64,000 nt of DNA. Origin: Streptomyces sp. R21 (lineage in GTDB: Bacteria; Actinomycetota; Actinomycetes; Streptomycetales; Streptomycetaceae). Made by a program: the position numbers and the translations under genes. Within the stretch, counting starts at the first letter, position 1, and the number at the start of each line of letters is the position of its first letter. Below, in pieces: positions 60,055 through 64,000 of this stretch. A model generated the notes under the pieces. That model did no database searches, was not told where the DNA came from, and saw only the letters and a list, made by a program, of their open reading frames with translations. The stretch is from contig NZ_CP163435.1 of NCBI RefSeq assembly GCF_041051975.1, forward strand, positions 4,650,001 through 4,714,000. Reading direction: 5' to 3'.

Positions 60055-62412
60055 ATGTCCGCCTGCGTCCCCACCCGCGCCACCGACTCGAGTCGTCCCA
60101 AGCGCATCCACCAGCCCCACAGCCCCGCGCCGACTCCGCCCCGCCGATTCCGTATCGAGGGCGCCGATCTGTCGGCCTCTCTCGCGGTCTTCCTGATCGC
60201 CCTGCCCCTGTCCCTCGGCATCGCTCTCGCCACCGGCGCACCGCTCCAGGCAGGGCTCGTCGCCGCCGCCGTCGGCGGACTTGTCGCGGGGCGGCTCGGC
60301 GGCTCGCCGCTCCAGGTGAGCGGGCCCGCCGCCGGCCTCACGGTCGTCACCGCCGAGCTCATCCATCGCTACGGATGGCGTACGACGTGCGCCATCACCG
60401 TTCTCGCCGGGATCGCCCAACTGGGGCTCGGCTGTCTGCGCGTGGCCCGTACGGCGCTCGCCGTCAGCCCCGCGATCGTGCACGGCATGCTCGCCGGCAT
60501 CGGCGTGACCATCGCCGTGGCCCAGCTGCACATCGTGCTGGGCGGCACCCCGCAGAGCGCCGTCCTCGACAACCTCCGTGCCCTGCCTGCCCAGTTTGCG
60601 CACCTGGACCCCGCCGCGGCGGCGATGAGCGCGCTGACCCTGGCGCTGCTGCTGGCCTGGCCGCGGATCCCCGGACGCGTGGGGCGGATGCTGCGCAAGG
60701 TCCCGGCCGCGCTGGTCGCCGTCGCCGGGGCCACGGCGACCGCCTCGCTCGCCGGGCTGACCCTGCCCAGGGTCGATCTGCCGTCCTGGCGCAGCCACGC
60801 GCTGGCGGGCATGCCCGAGGGGCCGGTGCTCGGTATCGCCGCCGCCGTCCTCACCATCACTCTGGTGTGCAGCGTGCAGTCGCTGCTCGGCGCCGTCGCC
60901 GTGGACAAGCTGGTGGCGGGACGGCCGGAACTCCAGGCCCGCGTCGGCCGTTCGAACCTCGACCGGGAACTGCTCGGGCAGGGCGCCGCCAACATCGTCT
61001 CCGGGACACTCGGCGGGCTGCCGGTCGCCGGGGTCGCCGTACGGAGCTCCGCGAATGTGCAGGCCGGTGCGGTGAGCAGGAACTCCACGATACTGCACGG
61101 CGTTTGGGTAGTAGTTGCCGCGCTGCTGATGGTCCCCACCCTCGAGCTGATCCCGCTCGCCGCGCTCGCCGCCCTGGTGATGGCCGTCGGCATCCAGATG
61201 GTGTCCCTGCACCACATCCGCACGGTCACCCGCCACCGCGAAGTCCTGGTGTACGCCGTCACCACACTGGGCGTCGTGTTCCTCGGAGTTCTCGAGGGTG
61301 TGGCGCTGGGCGTCGCCGTCGCCGTCGGCACCGCCCTGAACCGCCTCGCCCACACCCGCATCACGTACGAAGAGAGAGGGGGAGTCCATTACGTACGTGT
61401 ACGAGGGCAGTTGACGTTCCTCGCGGTGCCGCGGCTCAGCCGTGCGCTGCACCGGGTGCCCCAAGGGTCGGACGCCGTCGTGGAGTTGGACGGCTCGTTC
61501 ATGGACCACGCGGCGTACGAGTCGCTCCAGGACTGGCAGAGCGCCCACCTCGCGCAGGGTGGCACGGTCGAGCTGGCCGGGCGGGCCGGGACGCGGATCG
61601 CCGAACCGACGGGTTCGTCCCACTGCCGCTGCCGCCCGTGGACACCGTGGCGCAACCACCACTGCGAAGGCCCGCAGTCCGAGCCGACCGCAGTCGGCGA
61701 CTCCTCGGAGGAGCCCGGTCGGACGACCGGCTCCGCCGGGCCGAGCGGGCATCAACTGGCGCGCGGCATCAGCGCGTTCCAGCGCAACACCGCTCCCCTG
61801 GTGCGGGACGAGCTGGCACGGCTCGCACGGGAGGGGCAGCGGCCGTCGCAGCTCTTCCTGACCTGCGCCGACTCCCGGCTCGTCACCTCGATGATCACCT
61901 CCAGTGGTCCGGGCGACCTCTTCGTCGTACGCAATGTGGGCAATCTCGTCCCGCTGCCCGGCGAGGAGAGCGGGGACGACTCGGTGGCGGCGGCGATCGA
62001 GTACGCGGTGGACGTGTTGCAGGTGCGGTCCATCACGGTGTGCGGGCACTCCGGGTGCGGGGCGATGCAGGCCCTGATGAACAGTGAGCCCGGCGGGGCG
62101 CGGACGCCGCTCAAGCGGTGGCTGCGGCACGGGCTGCCGAGCCTGGAGCGGATGGCGGCCGAGGACCTGCCGTGGGCGCGGCTCGCCGGGCGCGCGCCGG
62201 CCGACGCGGTGGAGCAGCTCTGTCTGACCAACGTGGTGCAGCAGCTGGAGCATCTGCGGGCGCACGAGTCCGTGGCCCGGGCTCTGCGGGAGGGTGCGGT
62301 CGAGCTGCACGGGATGTACTTCCACGTGGGGGAGGCGCAGGCGTATCTGCTCGCCGAGACGGACGGGGACGACCTGTTCGACCACGTGGGGGCGGCTGAC
62401 CTGTCCGCGTGA
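60055..62412 (+). CDS. SulP-family anion transporter fused to STAS and beta-carbonic anhydrase domains
   Basis: A 785-residue fusion. Residues about 38-430 are a SulP membrane domain, 439-520 a STAS domain (VHYVRVRGQLTFLAVPRL), and about 566-785 a beta-carbonic anhydrase with zinc ligands in LTCADSR (about 602) and CGHSGCGAM (about 663). The join includes an unusual Cys/His cluster (HCRCRPWTPWRNHHC). The likely role is bicarbonate transport coupled to CO2/bicarbonate conversion at the inner face of the membrane. GGAGGAG lies 9 bp upstream of the ATG. Confidence 0.95.
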   Translation: MSACVPTRATDSSRPKRIHQPHSPAPTPPRRFRIEGADLSASLAVFLIALPLSLGIALATGAPLQAGLVAAAVGGLVAGRLGGSPLQVSGPAAGLTVVTAELIHRYGWRTTCAITVLAGIAQLGLGCLRVARTALAVSPAIVHGMLAGIGVTIAVAQLHIVLGGTPQSAVLDNLRALPAQFAHLDPAAAAMSALTLALLLAWPRIPGRVGRMLRKVPAALVAVAGATATASLAGLTLPRVDLPSWRSHALAGMPEGPVLGIAAAVLTITLVCSVQSLLGAVAVDKLVAGRPELQARVGRSNLDRELLGQGAANIVSGTLGGLPVAGVAVRSSANVQAGAVSRNSTILHGVWVVVAALLMVPTLELIPLAALAALVMAVGIQMVSLHHIRTVTRHREVLVYAVTTLGVVFLGVLEGVALGVAVAVGTALNRLAHTRITYEERGGVHYVRVRGQLTFLAVPRLSRALHRVPQGSDAVVELDGSFMDHAAYESLQDWQSAHLAQGGTVELAGRAGTRIAEPTGSSHCRCRPWTPWRNHHCEGPQSEPTAVGDSSEEPGRTTGSAGPSGHQLARGISAFQRNTAPLVRDELARLAREGQRPSQLFLTCADSRLVTSMITSSGPGDLFVVRNVGNLVPLPGEESGDDSVAAAIEYAVDVLQVRSITVCGHSGCGAMQALMNSEPGGARTPLKRWLRHGLPSLERMAAEDLPWARLAGRAPADAVEQLCLTNVVQQLEHLRAHESVARALREGAVELHGMYFHVGEAQAYLLAETDGDDLFDHVGAADLSA

Positions 62413-62415
62413 TCC

Positions 62416-62464
62416 GGGACCCCGGTGTGCGGTCCCGGTGGACGGGGCCGCACACCGGGGTCCC
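62416..62464 (+). terminator. Long terminator hairpin after the SulP-CA gene
   Basis: Perfect 17-bp arms gggaccccggtgtgcgg / ccgcacaccggggtccc with a 15-nt loop, 4 bp after the stop. Confidence 0.85.
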
Positions 62465-62925
62465 AGCGGGCGGCGGCGCGCGTGGATAAGTACCGGTTGA
62501 GCCCGGCCCAGGCAGGTTCGGGCTTCGGCAGGTTCCGGCTTGCAGGGGTTGGCCTGGCCCTGGACCTCGATGGTGACGCGAGTCGGCGTCCGCGCGCACT
62601 GCGGTGCGGGCCCGGTGCAGCCGGACCCTGGCGGAGGCCGAGTGCGGCGACCTCTTCCGTGACCATGAGCTGCTCGACCGTGATCAGTTCCAGCGTTTCG
62701 GGGGCACTTCACAAGTCCTTGGGTCGAAACTCGGGAAGCGTGACCGGGTGAACCCGGCGGCGCGGCCGTCCGTGGCTGTGTACGTGCCCGTGCACGTGTT
62801 GCGGCGGGGCGCCACGGCTCACGCATAGGTCTAAACCAATTTCAGGTCGACCCTTGTCACCGGGCCCTCCGGTCTGATGAGCTGTGGCCTGGGACACAAC
62901 GGACACCCTGGGAAAGGGAGATGTC
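62465..62925. other. Upstream region of acsA
   Basis: About 460 bp with no supported gene; short open frames lack ribosome sites and conserved features. It should hold the acsA promoter. GGGAG at about 62916-62920 is the ribosome site for the GTG start. Confidence 0.5.
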
Positions 62926-64000
62926 GTGAGCAACGAAAGCCTGGCCAACCTGCTGAAGGAAGAGCGCAGGTTCGCGCCGCCCGCCGACCTGGCAGCGAAC
63001 GCCAATGTCACCGCGGAGGCGTATGAGCAGGCCAAGGCTGACAGGCTCGGCTTCTGGGCCGAGCAGGCCCGCCGGCTGACCTGGGCCACCGAGCCGACCG
63101 AGACGCTGGACTGGTCGAATCCGCCGTTCGCCAAGTGGTTCGCCGACGGGAAGCTGAACGTCGCGTACAACTGTGTGGACCGGCACGTGGAGGCCGGCAA
63201 CGGCGACCGTGTCGCGATCCACTTCGAGGGCGAGCCGGGCGACAGCCGGGCCATCACCTACGCCGAACTCAAGGACGAGGTGTCGCGGGCTGCCAACGCG
63301 CTCACCGAGCTGGGAGTTCAGAAGGGCGACCGGGTCGCCGTATACCTGCCGATGATCCCCGAGGCGGTCGTCGCGATGCTCGCGTGCGCCCGGATCGGCG
63401 CCGCGCACTCCGTGGTCTTCGGCGGGTTCTCGGCCGAAGCGATCGCGACCCGCATCGAGGACGCCGACGCCAAGGTCGTCATCACCGCCGACGGCGGCTA
63501 CCGGCGTGGCAAGCCCGCCGCGCTCAAGCCCGCCGTCGACGACGCGCTGAACCGGGTCGACCGGGTCGAGCACGTGCTCGTCGTACGCCGTACCGGGCAG
63601 GAGGTCGCCTGGACCGAGGGCCGCGACGTGTGGTGGCACGAGATCACCGAGCGGCAGTCGGCCGAGCACACGCCGGAGGCGTTCGAGGCCGAGCACCCGC
63701 TGTTCATCCTCTACACGTCCGGGACGACGGGGAAGCCGAAGGGCATCCTGCACACCTCGGGCGGCTACCTGACGCAGGCCGCGTACACCCACCACGCCGT
63801 CTTCGACCTCAAGCCGGAGACCGACGTCTACTGGTGCACGGCCGACATCGGCTGGGTCACCGGGCACTCGTACATCACGTACGGGCCGCTGGCGAACGGT
63901 GCGACGCAGGTCATGTACGAGGGCACGCCGGACAGCCCGCACCAGGGGCGGTGGTGGGAGATCGTCCAGAAGTACGGCGTGACCATCCTGTACACCGCGC
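62926..64000 (+). CDS. acsA: Acetyl-CoA synthetase (AMP-forming), 5' part; continues beyond window
   Basis: From GTG 62926 the frame stays open to the window end (358 codons). It gives SNESLANLLKEERRF, the EKxxR-type core of the ACS N-terminus, VAVYLPMIPEAVVAMLACARIGAAHSVVFGGF (by position about 137-168) and the adenylation P-loop YTSGTTGKPKG (about 264). These are the standard blocks of AMP-forming acetyl-CoA synthetase, about 650 residues in full. An ATG at 62921 is in a different frame and stops at once. It activates acetate to acetyl-CoA. Confidence 0.95.
   Translation, partial: MSNESLANLLKEERRFAPPADLAANANVTAEAYEQAKADRLGFWAEQARRLTWATEPTETLDWSNPPFAKWFADGKLNVAYNCVDRHVEAGNGDRVAIHFEGEPGDSRAITYAELKDEVSRAANALTELGVQKGDRVAVYLPMIPEAVVAMLACARIGAAHSVVFGGFSAEAIATRIEDADAKVVITADGGYRRGKPAALKPAVDDALNRVDRVEHVLVVRRTGQEVAWTEGRDVWWHEITERQSAEHTPEAFEAEHPLFILYTSGTTGKPKGILHTSGGYLTQAAYTHHAVFDLKPETDVYWCTADIGWVTGHSYITYGPLANGATQVMYEGTPDSPHQGRWWEIVQKYGVTILYTA

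Noticed and set aside
59857..62826. 989-codon minus-strand open frame opposite the SulP-CA gene
   Set aside because: The plus strand encodes an unmistakable transporter and carbonic anhydrase. The minus frame has no motif and the composition of a shadow.
62465..62925. Small genes upstream of acsA
   Set aside because: Short frames in several directions, none with a ribosome site, conserved motif or consistent codon use.
1..64000. CRISPR array or phage-defence system
   Set aside because: No regularly spaced direct repeats of 25-40 bp, no cas-like protein and no recognisable restriction or abortive-infection gene was seen.

Overview
This is a high-GC actinomycete chromosome segment, almost certainly Streptomyces. 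The evidence is the G/C-biased third codon positions, frequent GTG starts, ATGA-type gene overlaps, a BldG/anti-sigma pair, a Tad-type secretion locus and a fused membrane/thymidylate kinase gene. All identifications come from reading the sequence and from recalled family knowledge; no search was run.

The left part (about 1-28 kb) is accessory. It opens inside the last gene of a nonribosomal peptide synthetase (end of an A domain, then T-C-A-T-TE). An overlapping operon follows: a PduX-like threonine kinase, a PLP-dependent beta-replacement enzyme, an ATP-grasp ligase, an argininosuccinate-lyase homologue, an MFS exporter and an Sfp-type phosphopantetheinyl transferase. Kinase, PLP enzyme and lyase together suggest a route from L-threonine to 2,3-diaminobutyrate for the peptide. 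A complete ilvBNC set follows on the same strand with no visible attenuator, as if it belonged to the cluster. Next, on the minus strand, is a PAS/GAF/PP2C/ATPase regulator behind a sugar-acid locus (ribose-type ABC transporter, SDR dehydrogenase, L-fuconate dehydratase). A GNAT acetyltransferase gene lies broken by a small internal inversion at 24.2-24.7 kb. After it come an erythromycin-esterase-family gene and an FMN reductase, divergent from a TetR regulator across three operator-like palindromes, and a hypothetical gene.

A tRNA-Thr(CGU) gene at 28.24-28.32 kb marks the change to conserved chromosome. From there the order matches what I recall of the S. coelicolor SCO3540-SCO3563 neighbourhood: secreted tripeptidyl aminopeptidase, holB, tmk (fused to a membrane transporter-like domain and a coiled coil), topA, a small membrane protein, a Ser/Thr kinase, a methyltransferase, a lipoprotein, hppA (H+-pyrophosphatase), the anti-sigma factor apgA, bldG, an MrfA-like DUF1998 helicase, a seven-gene Tad/Flp locus, a HAD phosphatase, a probable small RNA (candidate 6S-like), a degenerate Fic-fold protein divergent from a CooC/MinD-like ATPase, a deacetylase-like lipoprotein, a SulP-STAS-carbonic anhydrase fusion and the start of acetyl-CoA synthetase, which leaves the window.

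The most notable items are the putative diaminobutyrate/NRPS operon with its attached ilvBNC set, the inversion-split GNAT gene, the candidate ncRNA with tandem hairpins at 56.4 kb, the Fic-like protein lacking its catalytic His, a 19-nt G homopolymer beside apgA, and a 17-bp tandem repeat over the end of a lipoprotein gene.
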